From contig CACJGD010000008.1 of the NCBI GenBank assembly GCA_902592935.1, forward strand, positions 1 through 38,224: DNA of 38,224 nucleotides, written 5' to 3'. Positions 16,590 through 25,693 of this stretch are shown here, piece after piece. Under the pieces are notes generated by a model, which saw only the letters and a program-made list of their open reading frames with translations, was not told the DNA's origin and made no database searches. Position 1 is the first letter of the stretch; each line of letters opens with the position of its first letter. Position numbers and translations under genes: made by a program. The DNA is from an uncultured Pelagibacteraceae bacterium (lineage in GTDB: Bacteria > Pseudomonadota > Alphaproteobacteria > Pelagibacterales > Pelagibacteraceae).

Positions 16590-17084
16590 ATGTTAAAATT
16601 AAGATTATCAAGAGGTGGAACAAAAAAACGTCCTGTTTATAAAGTTGTTGTTGCCGACAGTCGTTTTGCAAGAGATGGAAGATTTATAGAAAAGGTTGGT
16701 TTCTTTAATCCCCTATTACCAAAAGAGAAAAAAGAAAGAGTGGGCCTAGAAGCTGAGAGAATTAAATATTGGCTTGGTCAAGGAGCTCAACCAACAACTA
16801 GAGTAGCAAGAATTTTAGGTGAGAACGAACTAATGCCTATGCCTGCAAATGGAAATAATCCAAATAAAGCAGTGCCAAAAAAAGAGAGAAATAAAAAAGA
16901 AGAGAATAATAAAGAAGCTCCTAAAGAAGAAGCTCCTAAAGAAGAAGCGGCTCCAGCAGCAGAAGCTCCTAAAGAAGAAGTTCCTAAAGAAGAAGCGGCT
17001 CCAGCAGCAGAAGCTCCTAAAGAAGAAGTTCCTAAAGAAGAAGCTCCTAAAGAAGAAGCGGCTCCAGCAGAGGAAAAAAAATAA
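16590..17084 (+). CDS. rpsP: Ribosomal protein S16 with repetitive C-terminal tail
   Basis: Residues 1-81 are a standard bS16 (start [15 protein letters not shown], then [11 protein letters not shown] and the GAQPT segment), a small-subunit assembly protein. Residues 82-164 are an added low-complexity tail of Glu, Ala, Pro and Lys, built from [10 protein letters not shown] units. The first part (82-105) is basic and Asn-rich, the rest acidic overall. AAAAAGGAGAATAA before the ATG is a strong ribosome binding site, 13 nt after ffh. The tail doubles the protein's length. rimM, usually the next gene, is absent; trmD follows after 14 nt. Confidence 0.95.
   Translation: MLKLRLSRGGTKKRPVYKVVVADSRFARDGRFIEKVGFFNPLLPKEKKERVGLEAERIKYWLGQGAQPTTRVARILGENELMPMPANGNNPNKAVPKKERNKKEENNKEAPKEEAPKEEAAPAAEAPKEEVPKEEAAPAAEAPKEEVPKEEAPKEEAAPAEEKK
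16944..17039 (+). repeat. 48-nt tandem repeat inside rpsP, two identical copies
   Basis: Positions 16944-16991 and 16992-17039 are identical in all 48 bases and encode a 16-residue [16 protein letters not shown] unit. Flanking 15-nt units starting GAAGCTCCTAAAGAA add partial copies on both sides. The exact identity suggests recent slippage or unequal recombination, so copy number may vary among strains. Confidence 0.9.
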
Positions 17085-17098
17085 TTTAAAGATTATTT

Positions 17099-17785
17099 AT
17101 GTGGCAAGCTCAAGTGTTTACACTTTATCCAGAGGTTTTTCCTGGTCCTTTATCTAAAGGACTTTATGGAAAAGCTTTATCAAATAATTTATGGAAACTT
17201 AAAGTTGTAAATATAAGAGATGCAGCTGGTGATAAACACAAAACAGTAGATGACACACCTTATGGGGGTGGTTCAGGGATGTTGTTAAAAGCAGATGTTC
17301 TTGCAAAGTCTTTGGATGAAAACAAAAATGAGAGTGAGAGAATTTTATACTTATCACCAAAAGGAAAAAAATTTGATCAAAATTTAGCAAAAGAGCTAGC
17401 TAATGAAAAATCTCTGTCTTTAATTTGTGGTCATTTTGAAGGTGTGGACGAAAGAATACTTTCAACAAGAAATATTGAGGAAATTAGTATTGGAGATTAT
17501 GTTTTGTCGGGCGGTGAGTCAGCAGCATATGTAGTTATAGATAGTATTTTAAGACTGTTGCCAGGTGTTTTAGGAAATGAAAACTCTAAATTAGATGAAA
17601 CTTTTGAAAATGGTCTTCTAGAGTACCCTCAGTATACAAAACCTCAAATTTGGGAGGAAAAAGCTGTGCCAGACGTGCTATTATCAGGTGATCATAATAA
17701 AATTAAACACTGGCGTTTATCTCAATCTGAGGCTATAACACGCGTCCGAAGACCAGATTTATGGGAAAAATATAAGAAGAATTAA
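17099..17785 (+). CDS. trmD: tRNA (guanine-37-N1)-methyltransferase
   Basis: SPOUT-class methyltransferase that uses S-adenosylmethionine to make m1G37 in tRNAs reading CNN codons, preventing +1 frameshifts. Family features are the start [14 protein letters not shown], the [11 protein letters not shown] loop (about residues 51-61), the knot motif [10 protein letters not shown] (about 134-143), and the C-terminal [16 protein letters not shown]. Length 228 is normal. It starts 14 nt after rpsP and ends 16 nt before rplS. Confidence 0.96.
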   Translation: MWQAQVFTLYPEVFPGPLSKGLYGKALSNNLWKLKVVNIRDAAGDKHKTVDDTPYGGGSGMLLKADVLAKSLDENKNESERILYLSPKGKKFDQNLAKELANEKSLSLICGHFEGVDERILSTRNIEEISIGDYVLSGGESAAYVVIDSILRLLPGVLGNENSKLDETFENGLLEYPQYTKPQIWEEKAVPDVLLSGDHNKIKHWRLSQSEAITRVRRPDLWEKYKKN

Positions 17786-17801
17786 CTTGATAAATATTAA
17801 C

Positions 17802-18380
17802 ATGAAAACAATTGAAGAAATAAACCGGCATAACGTTAACAAAATTCTTTCAGAGAAAAAAATTCCAGAATTTTATCCTGGAGATGTTGTTAAAGTTGGA
17901 GTGAGAATTACCGAGGGTAAAAAAGAAAGAATTCAATATTTTGAGGGAGTGTGTATTGCTAAAAAAAGCAGAGATCTAAACTCATCTTTTACAGTTAGAA
18001 AAATTTCCTTTGGAGAGGGTGTTGAGAGAACTTTCCCATTATTTGGAACTTTAATTGATTCAATTAAGGTTATTAGATCAGGTAAAGTAAGAAGAGCAAA
18101 ACTTTATTATCTAAGAGACAGAACTGGTAAATCAGCAAGAATTGCAGAAAAAATTAGAAAAAAAATTGGTATTGATATAGAGGCAAAACCAGAAACTGTT
18201 ACAGAGGAAAATGTAGCTCCTGCAGTAGAAGCTCCTAAAGCAGAAGCAGCACCTAAAGAAGAGGCGGCATCAGCAGCAGAGGCTCCTAAAGCAGAAGCAG
18301 CTCCTAAAGAAGAGGCGGCATCAGCAGCAGAGGCTCCTAAAGAAGAACAAAAATCAGAAAGCTCTACAGAAAAAAAATAA
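17802..18380 (+). CDS. rplS: Ribosomal protein L19 with repetitive C-terminal tail
   Basis: bL19, located at the 30S-50S interface. I take the ATG at 17802 ([11 protein letters not shown]); an in-frame TTG at 17787 would add five residues with no family support. Residues 1 to about 120 hold the conserved core ([42 protein letters not shown]). Residues from about 130 to 192 are an Ala/Glu/Pro/Lys tail of the same style as that of S16 ([17 protein letters not shown] repeated). The start is preceded by an AT-rich stretch without an obvious Shine-Dalgarno. Confidence 0.95.
   Translation: MKTIEEINRHNVNKILSEKKIPEFYPGDVVKVGVRITEGKKERIQYFEGVCIAKKSRDLNSSFTVRKISFGEGVERTFPLFGTLIDSIKVIRSGKVRRAKLYYLRDRTGKSARIAEKIRKKIGIDIEAKPETVTEENVAPAVEAPKAEAAPKEEAASAAEAPKAEAAPKEEAASAAEAPKEEQKSESSTEKK
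18231..18332 (+). repeat. 51-nt tandem repeat inside rplS, two near-identical copies
   Basis: 18231-18281 and 18282-18332 differ at one base and encode a 17-residue unit, followed by a partial third copy. The GCTCCTAAAG(A/C)AGAAG words match those in the rpsP repeat, suggesting a shared origin or repeated copying between the two genes. Confidence 0.85.
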
Positions 18381-18391
18381 CTTTTTTTTCA

Positions 18392-19795
18392 ATGTCTACA
18401 ACATTATACGATAAAATTTGGAACGATCATCTAGTTGATCAACAAGATGATGGTACATCTTTACTTTTTGTAGATAGGCATTTAATTCATGAGGTGACAA
18501 GCCCCCAAGCTTTTGAAGGATTAAGAAATTCTAATAGAAAAGTTAGACATTCAAATTTAACTTTAGCAGTTGCAGATCATAATGTTCCAACAACTGACAG
18601 ATCAAAAGGTATTTCAGATGAAGAGTCAAAAATTCAAGTAGATACTTTAGAGGCAAATTGTAAAGAATTCGGTGTTAAGTTATTTGGTATGGATGATAAG
18701 AGGCAAGGTATAGTTCATATCATAGGACCTGAACAAGGTTTTACTCAACCAGGTACAGTTATTGTTTGTGGAGACAGTCATACCGCAACGCATGGAGCAT
18801 TTGGTGCTTTAGCATTTGGAATAGGCACTTCAGAAGTTGAACATGTTTTAGCAACCCAAACATTAGTTCAGAAGAAAGCTAAAAATTTTAGAATTAATGT
18901 TAATGGTGAACTTCCTTTAGGAGTTACTTCTAAAGATGTAATACTTCAAATAATTGGAAAAATAGGTACAGCAGGTGGAACAGGATCTGTTGTGGAATAT
19001 GCTGGAGATTTAATAAGATCTTTAAGTGTTGAGCAAAGAATGACTATTTGCAATATGACAATTGAAGGTGGTGCAAGAGCAGGATTAATTGCACCAGATG
19101 AAAAAATTTTTGAATATTTAAAAGGAAAACCAATGTCACCAAAAAGTGAAAATTGGGATAAAGCTTTGAACTATTGGGAAACTTTAAAAACAGACTCTGA
19201 TGCTAGTTTTGATAAAGAAATTAGCCTTAATGCAAATGAAATTTTACCCATGATTACATGGGGTACGTCACCACAAGATGTAATAACAATTGATGGAAAA
19301 GTTCCAAATCCAAATAATGAGACTGATGAAGATAAAAAAAATTCAATTGAAAGAGCTTTAAAGTATATGGGTTTAAAACCTGACATGGCAGCCACAGATA
19401 TAAAAATAGATAAAGTATTTATTGGTAGTTGTACTAATGGCAGAATAGAAGATTTGAGAGAAGCAGCAAAAATCGTAAAAGATAAAAAAGTATCATCGCA
19501 TGTTAATGCTATAGTAGTTCCAGGCTCAGGCTTAGTTAAAGAACAAGCAGAGCAAGAAGGACTAGATAAAATTTTTGTTAGCTCAGGTTTTGAATGGAGA
19601 GAACCAGGTTGCTCTATGTGTTTAGCGATGAATGCCGATAAATTAAAGCCAGAAGAAAGATGCGCCTCTACATCAAATAGAAATTTTGAGGGAAGACAAG
19701 GTAGAGGTGGTAGAACCCATCTAGTTAGTCCAGGAATGGCTGCAGCAGCTGCAATTTCAGGTAATTTAGATGATGTCAGAAAGTATCAAAATTAA
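18392..19795 (+). CDS. leuC: 3-isopropylmalate dehydratase large subunit
   Basis: Aconitase-family subunit that, with LeuD, isomerises 2- to 3-isopropylmalate in leucine synthesis. The three [4Fe-4S] ligands are Cys347 (GSCTNGR), Cys407 and Cys410 (PGCSMC), at the same positions as in well-known LeuC proteins. Length is 467 residues. It begins 11 nt after rplS, with no terminator or promoter visible between ribosomal and leucine genes. The stop codon touches the leuD ATG. Confidence 0.97.
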   Translation: MSTTLYDKIWNDHLVDQQDDGTSLLFVDRHLIHEVTSPQAFEGLRNSNRKVRHSNLTLAVADHNVPTTDRSKGISDEESKIQVDTLEANCKEFGVKLFGMDDKRQGIVHIIGPEQGFTQPGTVIVCGDSHTATHGAFGALAFGIGTSEVEHVLATQTLVQKKAKNFRINVNGELPLGVTSKDVILQIIGKIGTAGGTGSVVEYAGDLIRSLSVEQRMTICNMTIEGGARAGLIAPDEKIFEYLKGKPMSPKSENWDKALNYWETLKTDSDASFDKEISLNANEILPMITWGTSPQDVITIDGKVPNPNNETDEDKKNSIERALKYMGLKPDMAATDIKIDKVFIGSCTNGRIEDLREAAKIVKDKKVSSHVNAIVVPGSGLVKEQAEQEGLDKIFVSSGFEWREPGCSMCLAMNADKLKPEERCASTSNRNFEGRQGRGGRTHLVSPGMAAAAAISGNLDDVRKYQN

Positions 19796-20401
19796 ATGCA
19801 AAAATTTAATAAATTAAAAAGTATCCCAGCCTATTTACCAATTGTAAATATTGATACAGATATGATAATTCCAAAACAGTTTTTAAAAACTATCAAAAGA
19901 ACTGGACTCGGAAAAAATTTGTTTTTTGAAATGAGATATGATGATCAAGGTAAAGAAATAAATGATTTTGTGTTAAACAAAGATCCATTTAATCAATCTA
20001 AAATTTTAATTGCTGGAAAAAACTTTGGATGTGGTTCATCAAGAGAACATGCTCCTTGGGCTTTATTAGATTTTGGAATTACTTGCGTAATAAGTTCAAG
20101 TTATGCAGATATTTTTTTTAGTAATTGTTTTAAAAATGGAATTTTGCCTATAATCCTTGAAGAAGAAAAAATAAAAGAGCTATCTGAATACGCAAATAGA
20201 CAAGAAGAAATTTCTATTGATTTGCAAGAGGAAAAAATAGTTTATGGAAATAATGAGCTAAAATTTGAAGTTGATCCATTTAAGAAAAAATGTTTATTAG
20301 AGGGGCTTGATGATATCGCTTTATCACTAAAAAAATCAGAAAAAATAGAAAAGTTTGAAACAAATTTAAAAAACGAAAAGCCTTGGGTATTTAATGATTA
20401 A
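19796..20401 (+). CDS. leuD: 3-isopropylmalate dehydratase small subunit
   Basis: Swivel-domain partner of LeuC. It shows [14 protein letters not shown] near residues 18-31, the substrate-loop motif [15 protein letters not shown] (about 76-90) and [16 protein letters not shown]. Length 201 is typical. It starts with no gap after leuC and overlaps leuB by 8 nt, so the three leucine genes are tightly coupled. Confidence 0.97.
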   Translation: MQKFNKLKSIPAYLPIVNIDTDMIIPKQFLKTIKRTGLGKNLFFEMRYDDQGKEINDFVLNKDPFNQSKILIAGKNFGCGSSREHAPWALLDFGITCVISSSYADIFFSNCFKNGILPIILEEEKIKELSEYANRQEEISIDLQEEKIVYGNNELKFEVDPFKKKCLLEGLDDIALSLKKSEKIEKFETNLKNEKPWVFND

Positions 20402-21500
20402 AGTAAAAAAAAGAAAAATACTTTTACTTCCTGGTGATGGTATTGGTCCAGAGGTAATAGCTGAGGTAAAAAAAATCATTAACTGGTTTAATGATAAAAA
20501 ATCCTTAGATTTTGAAATTGATCAGGAGCTAGTTGGTGGTTGTTCTTATGATAAACACGGTACCCCAATCACTGATGAGGTTTTTTACAAAGCACTAGAA
20601 AGCGAAGTAATTATGCTTGGAGCAGTTGGTGGTCCTACATGGGATAACCTAGAATTTTCCAAAAAACCGGAAAGAGCATTATTAAAACTCAGAAAAGAAT
20701 TAAAGCTTTTTGCTAACTTAAGGCCTGCAATTTGTTTTAAACAATTAGTCGATGCTTCAACCCTAAAGCCAGAGGTAGTTTCAGGACTAGATATAATGAT
20801 AGTAAGAGAGTTAACGGGCGGTATATATTTTGGTGAACCTAGAGGAATTAAGCCAATTGAAAATGGAGAAAGAAAAGGAATTAATACTCACACTTATACG
20901 ACTAGTGAAATTACTAGAGTAGCTAGGATCGCTTTTGATTTAGCTAGAAAAAGATCAAATAAAGTTACTTCTTGTGAAAAATCAAATGTGATGGAAGCAG
21001 GACAATTGTGGAAAGAAGAAGTTCAAGAACTTCATGAAAAAGAATACAAAGATATAGAATTAAGTCATATGTTAGCAGACAATTGTGCTATGCAGCTTTT
21101 AAGAAATCCAAAACAATTTGATGTAATTGTAACAGATAATTTATTTGGAGATATGTTGTCAGACCAAGCTTCAATGTTAACGGGATCTTTAGGTCTTTTA
21201 CCTTCAGCATCTTTAGGCGCAAAAAATAAAGATGGTGAGATGAGAGCAATGTACGAGCCTATACACGGGTCAGCTCCAGATATAGCTGGTAAAGGGATAG
21301 CAAATCCAATTGCTTCTATTTTGAGCTTTGCTATGGCACTAAGATATTCTTTAGATCTTGATAAAGAAGCAGATATTTTAGAAAAAGCAGTTCAAGATGT
21401 TTTGAATGATGGGTTAAGAACTAAAGATATAATGTCAGAGGGTATGAAAGAGATTTCCACGTCAGCAATGGGTGATGCGATAATTTCAAAATTGCAATAA
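20394..21500 (+). CDS. leuB: 3-isopropylmalate dehydrogenase
   Basis: NAD-dependent oxidative decarboxylase that gives 2-oxoisocaproate. Visible are [11 protein letters not shown] (near residues 9-19), the substrate-binding [15 protein letters not shown], the metal-site [15 protein letters not shown] and the NAD loop [18 protein letters not shown]. Length 368. leuA is not in the window. A 26-nt gap with a small inverted repeat separates it from the dmd cluster. Confidence 0.97.
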   Translation: MIKVKKRKILLLPGDGIGPEVIAEVKKIINWFNDKKSLDFEIDQELVGGCSYDKHGTPITDEVFYKALESEVIMLGAVGGPTWDNLEFSKKPERALLKLRKELKLFANLRPAICFKQLVDASTLKPEVVSGLDIMIVRELTGGIYFGEPRGIKPIENGERKGINTHTYTTSEITRVARIAFDLARKRSNKVTSCEKSNVMEAGQLWKEEVQELHEKEYKDIELSHMLADNCAMQLLRNPKQFDVIVTDNLFGDMLSDQASMLTGSLGLLPSASLGAKNKDGEMRAMYEPIHGSAPDIAGKGIANPIASILSFAMALRYSLDLDKEADILEKAVQDVLNDGLRTKDIMSEGMKEISTSAMGDAIISKLQ

Positions 21501-21503
21501 AAC

Positions 21504-21516
21504 TAGAATTATTCTA
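21504..21516. repeat. Inverted repeat between leuB and dmdC
   Basis: TAGAAT-T-ATTCTA is a perfect 6+6 bp inverted repeat within the 26-nt leuB-dmdC gap, ending 10 nt before the dmdC ATG. It could be a small operator, or chance in AT-rich DNA. Confidence 0.3.
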
Positions 21517-21526
21517 AGCTTTAAAT

Positions 21527-23290
21527 ATGCCAAGTTATACTGCACCAGTAAAAGATATGATGTTTCTCTTTGAAAAATTAAGAGATAATAAGAATTATAA
21601 TGAGCTTGAAAAATATAATGAGGTGAGTGCAGATCTTGTTAAAGATATTTTAGAAGAAGCAGCTAAAATAAATCAAAATTTAATTTTACCTCTTGCTAAA
21701 GCAGGTGACGAAAATCCAGCAATTTTAGAAAATGGTGTTGTCAGAACACCACCGGGTTACAAAGAAGCATATCAGAAATACATTGAAGATGGTTGGACGT
21801 CGTTGTCTTGTGACCCTAAATATGGAGGCCAAGGAATGCCAAAAACAGTAAGCGCATTCTTTGATGAAATGCTTTCCTCAGCCAGTTTGTCATTTAAATT
21901 ATATAGTGAACTTAGTATTGGCGCCTATAATTGTATTAATCATCATGCTTCAGATGAAATTAAAGATAAATATTTACCAAAGATCGTCGAAGGTAAATGG
22001 AGTGGCACTATGTGTTTAACAGAACCAGTCTGTGGTACAGACTTAGGTTTGTTAAAAACTAAAGCCATCAAACAATCTGATGATACTTATAAAATTAGTG
22101 GTCAAAAGATTTTTATAACTTCTGGTGATCATGACTTAACTGAAAATATTATTCATTTAGTTTTAGCAAGATCAATAGACTCTCCTGCGGGCACAAAAGG
22201 AATTAGTTTATTTTTAGTACCAAAATTTATTGTAAATGAAGATGGTAGTGTTGGTCAAAGAAATGGAATTTCAACAGGATCTATAGAGAGCAAAATGGGA
22301 ATAAAGGGTTCAGCAACATGTGTGTTAAATTTTGATGAAGCAACTGGTTATATGATTGGTAACAAAGACAAAGGTCTTAGTGCTATGTTTACCATGATGA
22401 ACCTTGAGAGAATAGTGGTAGGAATTCAAGGTTTAGGAATTTCTGAAATTGCGTATCAAAACTCACTTGCTTATGCAAAAGAGAGAAAGCAAGGAAAAAC
22501 AAATAATTCAAAATCTACAAATGGTGCAGACTTTATAATTGATCATGCGGATATTAGAAGATCTTTACTTAATATGAAGTCAATTATTGAAGGAGAAAGA
22601 GCTTTATGTTTTTGGTTATCACAACAAACTGAGGTGAGTCTTTATCATCCAGATGAAAAGATTAAACAAGAAGCTTTGGACTATGTTTCATTGATGACAC
22701 CAGTTGTTAAATCATTATTTACAGATTTAGCTATGGAAATTACGAACGACGCGATGCAAATACATGGTGGATATGGGTACACTAAAGACCAAGGAATAGA
22801 GCAATTATATAGAGATAATCGTATTACGCCAATCTATGAAGGAACAAATTCTGTTCAGGCAGCAGATTTAGTATTTAGAAAATTATCAAATAAAAATGGT
22901 GATGTTATAAATAAATTTTTAGATATGATTAAATCTGAATGTGATAGTAAAAATGAAAAAGTAAAAACATTTTCAAAAGAATTAAATCATTATTTAGATA
23001 TTTTATCTAAGTTTACCGACTGGATTAAGGATAAACATAAAATCGAAAAAGACGATGTTAGTGCTGCAGCAAATGATTATTTGAGAAGTCTGGGATATGT
23101 TTCAATTGCTTATGCTTGGATCAAAATCTTAGATGTAAGTTTTAATGATTTTGAAAAAAATAAAGAATTTTATAGTGATAAAATAAATACAGCAAAATTT
23201 TATTTTGATAAGGTGTTGCCTAGAGCTGAGTATCATTACAAATCTGCAATTTCTGGAAGTTCTAATATAATGAATTTTAAGTTTAATTAA
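21527..23290 (+). CDS. dmdC: 3-methylmercaptopropionyl-CoA dehydrogenase (long acyl-CoA dehydrogenase)
   Basis: FAD enzyme that oxidises methylmercaptopropionyl-CoA to methylthioacryloyl-CoA, the third step of DMSP demethylation. The protein is an acyl-CoA dehydrogenase of the long type (587 residues, extra C-terminal helical domain). Motifs include CLTEPVCGTDLG and KISGQKIFITSGDHD for FAD/substrate contacts, and IYEGTN with Glu438, the catalytic-base position in this group. The DMSP assignment rests on its neighbours: a DmdB-like ligase 2 nt downstream and dmdA three genes on. Other long acyl-CoA dehydrogenases act on fatty acyl-CoAs, so sequence alone would be less certain. Confidence 0.85.
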   Translation: MPSYTAPVKDMMFLFEKLRDNKNYNELEKYNEVSADLVKDILEEAAKINQNLILPLAKAGDENPAILENGVVRTPPGYKEAYQKYIEDGWTSLSCDPKYGGQGMPKTVSAFFDEMLSSASLSFKLYSELSIGAYNCINHHASDEIKDKYLPKIVEGKWSGTMCLTEPVCGTDLGLLKTKAIKQSDDTYKISGQKIFITSGDHDLTENIIHLVLARSIDSPAGTKGISLFLVPKFIVNEDGSVGQRNGISTGSIESKMGIKGSATCVLNFDEATGYMIGNKDKGLSAMFTMMNLERIVVGIQGLGISEIAYQNSLAYAKERKQGKTNNSKSTNGADFIIDHADIRRSLLNMKSIIEGERALCFWLSQQTEVSLYHPDEKIKQEALDYVSLMTPVVKSLFTDLAMEITNDAMQIHGGYGYTKDQGIEQLYRDNRITPIYEGTNSVQAADLVFRKLSNKNGDVINKFLDMIKSECDSKNEKVKTFSKELNHYLDILSKFTDWIKDKHKIEKDDVSAAANDYLRSLGYVSIAYAWIKILDVSFNDFEKNKEFYSDKINTAKFYFDKVLPRAEYHYKSAISGSSNIMNFKFN

Positions 23291-23292
23291 TA

Positions 23293-24909
23293 ATGAATCA
23301 TTACGAGACAAATTTAGATAAAAATAAAGCTAACTACGTACCGCTTACTCCATTAACGTTTCTTAAAAGAGCAAGGGAAATTTACCCAAATTATGAAGCT
23401 ATAATTTATGAAGATAGGAAATATACTTGGAATGAAGTTTACAAAAGAGCTGTAAAATTTGCTAGTGCACTGTCAAAAATTGGAATTAAAAAAGGAGATA
23501 CTGTTTCATTCTTAGCCTTTAATACACCAGAGATTTTCGAAGGACATTACTCAGTACCCATGGCAGGTGCAGTATTAAATACAATTAATATAAGATTAGA
23601 TGCAAATACAATTTCATATATTTTAGATCACAGTGATGCAAAGGTGCTAGTAGTTGATAGACAATTACATGGAGAAGTTAAGAAAGCATTAAAAACTTTA
23701 AATAAAAAAATTATAATAATTGATATAGATGATAAAAATGCTGATCAATCGAAATTAGAAAAAATTGGCGATTTAGAATATGAGAGTTTCTTAAATACAG
23801 GCGATGAAAATTTCGATTGGCAAATGCCAGAGGATGAATGGCAAGCAATATCATTAAGCTATACATCAGGTACTACAGGAAATCCCAAAGGAGTAGTTTA
23901 TCATCATAGAGGTGCATATTTAATGTCCACAGGAAGTTCGGTAGCTTGGAACATGCCAAATAGATTAAATTTTTTAACAGTGGTTCCAATGTTTCATTGT
24001 AATGGTTGGTGTTATCCATGGACAGTTCCAATGTTAAATGGAAGGACAATTTGTTTAAGAAATATTGACATAAAAAAAATTTTTGAATTAATCGATAAAT
24101 ATGAAGTAACTCATTTTGGCGGTGCCCCAATAGTATTAAATATGATTACAGGAGCTCCTGAAAGTGACAAAAAAAAATTAAAACAAAAGGTTTATGTTTT
24201 GACTGCTGGAGCGCCACCACCAAGTATAATTTTCAAAAAAATGAGAGCATTAGGTTTTGAAGTTATGCATGTGTACGGTTTAACCGAAACTTATGGACAT
24301 GTTACTCAGTGTGCGTGGAATGATGAATGGAACAATTTTGATGAGGAAAAACAAAATGAAATTAAGGCTAGGCAAGGTGTGAGATATCCAAATACTGAAG
24401 GTGTAGTTGTTTTGGATCCAGAAACAATGAAAGAAGTTCCTAAAGATGGAAAAACTATTGGTGAAATTATGATTAGAGGGAATGTCGTAATGAAAGGTTA
24501 CTTTAAAGACAAAGATGCTACCAATAAAGCTATGAAAGATGGATGGTTTCATAGTGGTGATTTAGCTGTAATGCATCCTGATGGGTATGTAAAAATACAA
24601 GATAGATCAAAAGATATAATTATTTCTGGAGGAGAAAATATTTCTTCAATTGAAATAGAAAATACACTTTCTAAACATCCATCAGTTTCTATTGCTGCAG
24701 TTGTTGCCAAACCAGATGAAAAATGGGGAGAAGTTCCTTGCGCATTTATTGAAATGGTTAAAGATAAGCCGGTATCAGAAAAAGAATTAATTGATTTTTG
24801 TAAAGAAACTTTAGCGGGATTTAAAGTTCCTAAGAAGGTTGTGTTCTGTGATTTGCCAAAAACTTCAACAGGAAAAATACAAAAGTTTGAATTAAGAAAA
24901 CAAGTTTAG
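23293..24909 (+). CDS. dmdB: 3-methylmercaptopropionate-CoA ligase
   Basis: AMP-forming acyl-CoA synthetase that activates methylmercaptopropionate, the product of DmdA, with ATP and CoA. Motifs in order are SYTSGTTGNPKG (P-loop, about residues 193-204), YGLTETYGH (about 331-339), GWFHSGD, RSKDIIISGGENIS (hinge), and KTSTGKIQKF with the adenylation lysine Lys528. Its 538 residues match DmdB, which is short for the medium-chain ligase group. It starts 2 nt after dmdC and ends 7 nt before a hydrolase gene. It may accept other short fatty acids as well, as DmdB enzymes do. Confidence 0.87.
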   Translation: MNHYETNLDKNKANYVPLTPLTFLKRAREIYPNYEAIIYEDRKYTWNEVYKRAVKFASALSKIGIKKGDTVSFLAFNTPEIFEGHYSVPMAGAVLNTINIRLDANTISYILDHSDAKVLVVDRQLHGEVKKALKTLNKKIIIIDIDDKNADQSKLEKIGDLEYESFLNTGDENFDWQMPEDEWQAISLSYTSGTTGNPKGVVYHHRGAYLMSTGSSVAWNMPNRLNFLTVVPMFHCNGWCYPWTVPMLNGRTICLRNIDIKKIFELIDKYEVTHFGGAPIVLNMITGAPESDKKKLKQKVYVLTAGAPPPSIIFKKMRALGFEVMHVYGLTETYGHVTQCAWNDEWNNFDEEKQNEIKARQGVRYPNTEGVVVLDPETMKEVPKDGKTIGEIMIRGNVVMKGYFKDKDATNKAMKDGWFHSGDLAVMHPDGYVKIQDRSKDIIISGGENISSIEIENTLSKHPSVSIAAVVAKPDEKWGEVPCAFIEMVKDKPVSEKELIDFCKETLAGFKVPKKVVFCDLPKTSTGKIQKFELRKQV

Positions 24910-24916
24910 GTAATTT

Positions 24917-25693
24917 TTGAATTTTCAATTGGAAAATAAAAATGTTTATGCGTCTGATGCAGGACAGGGCATTGATCAAAATAAAGAAACACTAGTATTT
25001 CTTCATGGAAGTGGTCTTTCGCATATTGTTTGGTCTCTAACTGAACAGTTTTTTTCAAATAATAATTTTAACGTATTATCTATTGATTTACCTGGGCACG
25101 GTAATTCTGATGGCCCTTGCTTAGATAGTATTGAAAAAATAGCTGATTGGTTGGAACAGGTTTTTAATAAACTAAATTTAAATAATTTAATTTTAATTGG
25201 TCATTCTCAAGGTTGCTTGGAGATACTTGAATATGCTCATAAATATAAAAATAGATTAAAAAAGTTAGTTTTTATCGGTGGGTCAAATAAGATGCCAGTT
25301 CATCCAGATTTAATTGATCTAGCAAAAAATGGGGACTCCGATGCTGTTAAATTAATGATGAAGTGGGGTTATGAAGGTTCAAAAAGATTTATTGGAGGTA
25401 ACCCAGTAGAAAAAATAATACAATCACCTCGAGACATAAGAGACATACTGGCTGTGGACCTTGTTGCATGTAACAATTACAAAAATGGTTCTGATGCTGC
25501 TAAATTAATTGAATTTCCATCGATGCTAATTTTTGGTTCTTTAGATAAGATGGTGAATCTAGAAGCTGGAAAAAAATTCTCCAGTCTTATTTATAATTCA
25601 TCTACACATATAATCGAGGGTTGTGGCCACATGATTATGATTGAAAAAGCATTTGAAATGAGAGACAAGGTTTTAGAATTTTTGAAAAAATGA
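24917..25693 (+). CDS. Alpha/beta hydrolase of the dmd cluster
   Basis: Soluble 258-residue alpha/beta hydrolase with oxyanion motif LHGSG (29-33), nucleophile elbow GHSQG with Ser97, Asp210 (GSLD) and His238 (GCGHM). No ATG is available at the N-terminus; the frame opens with TTG at 24917 (or 24929), and a stop codon lies just upstream, so TTG is the likely start. Its end overlaps dmdA in an ATGA arrangement, so the two are translated together. Its place between dmdB and dmdA suggests a role in DMSP or methylmercaptopropionate metabolism, for example as an acyl-CoA thioesterase or an esterase; no activity is known to me. It is unrelated to DmdD, which is a crotonase. Confidence 0.8.
   Translation: MNFQLENKNVYASDAGQGIDQNKETLVFLHGSGLSHIVWSLTEQFFSNNNFNVLSIDLPGHGNSDGPCLDSIEKIADWLEQVFNKLNLNNLILIGHSQGCLEILEYAHKYKNRLKKLVFIGGSNKMPVHPDLIDLAKNGDSDAVKLMMKWGYEGSKRFIGGNPVEKIIQSPRDIRDILAVDLVACNNYKNGSDAAKLIEFPSMLIFGSLDKMVNLEAGKKFSSLIYNSSTHIIEGCGHMIMIEKAFEMRDKVLEFLKK

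Noticed and set aside
16222..16671. 149-residue minus-strand ORF across the ffh-rpsP junction
   Set aside because: It is antisense to two conserved genes, and its hydrophobic, Ile/Phe-rich product is what AT-rich Lys/Met-rich coding DNA gives on the reverse strand.
16849..17157. Lys/Leu-rich 102-residue ORF overlapping rpsP in another frame
   Set aside because: It is a shadow of the rpsP repeat read in a second frame; its composition comes from the repeat and no start signal precedes it.
18381..18391. Separate promoter between rplS and leuC
   Set aside because: The gap is only 11 nt, mostly T, with no room for a promoter; any leuC promoter would have to be inside rplS.
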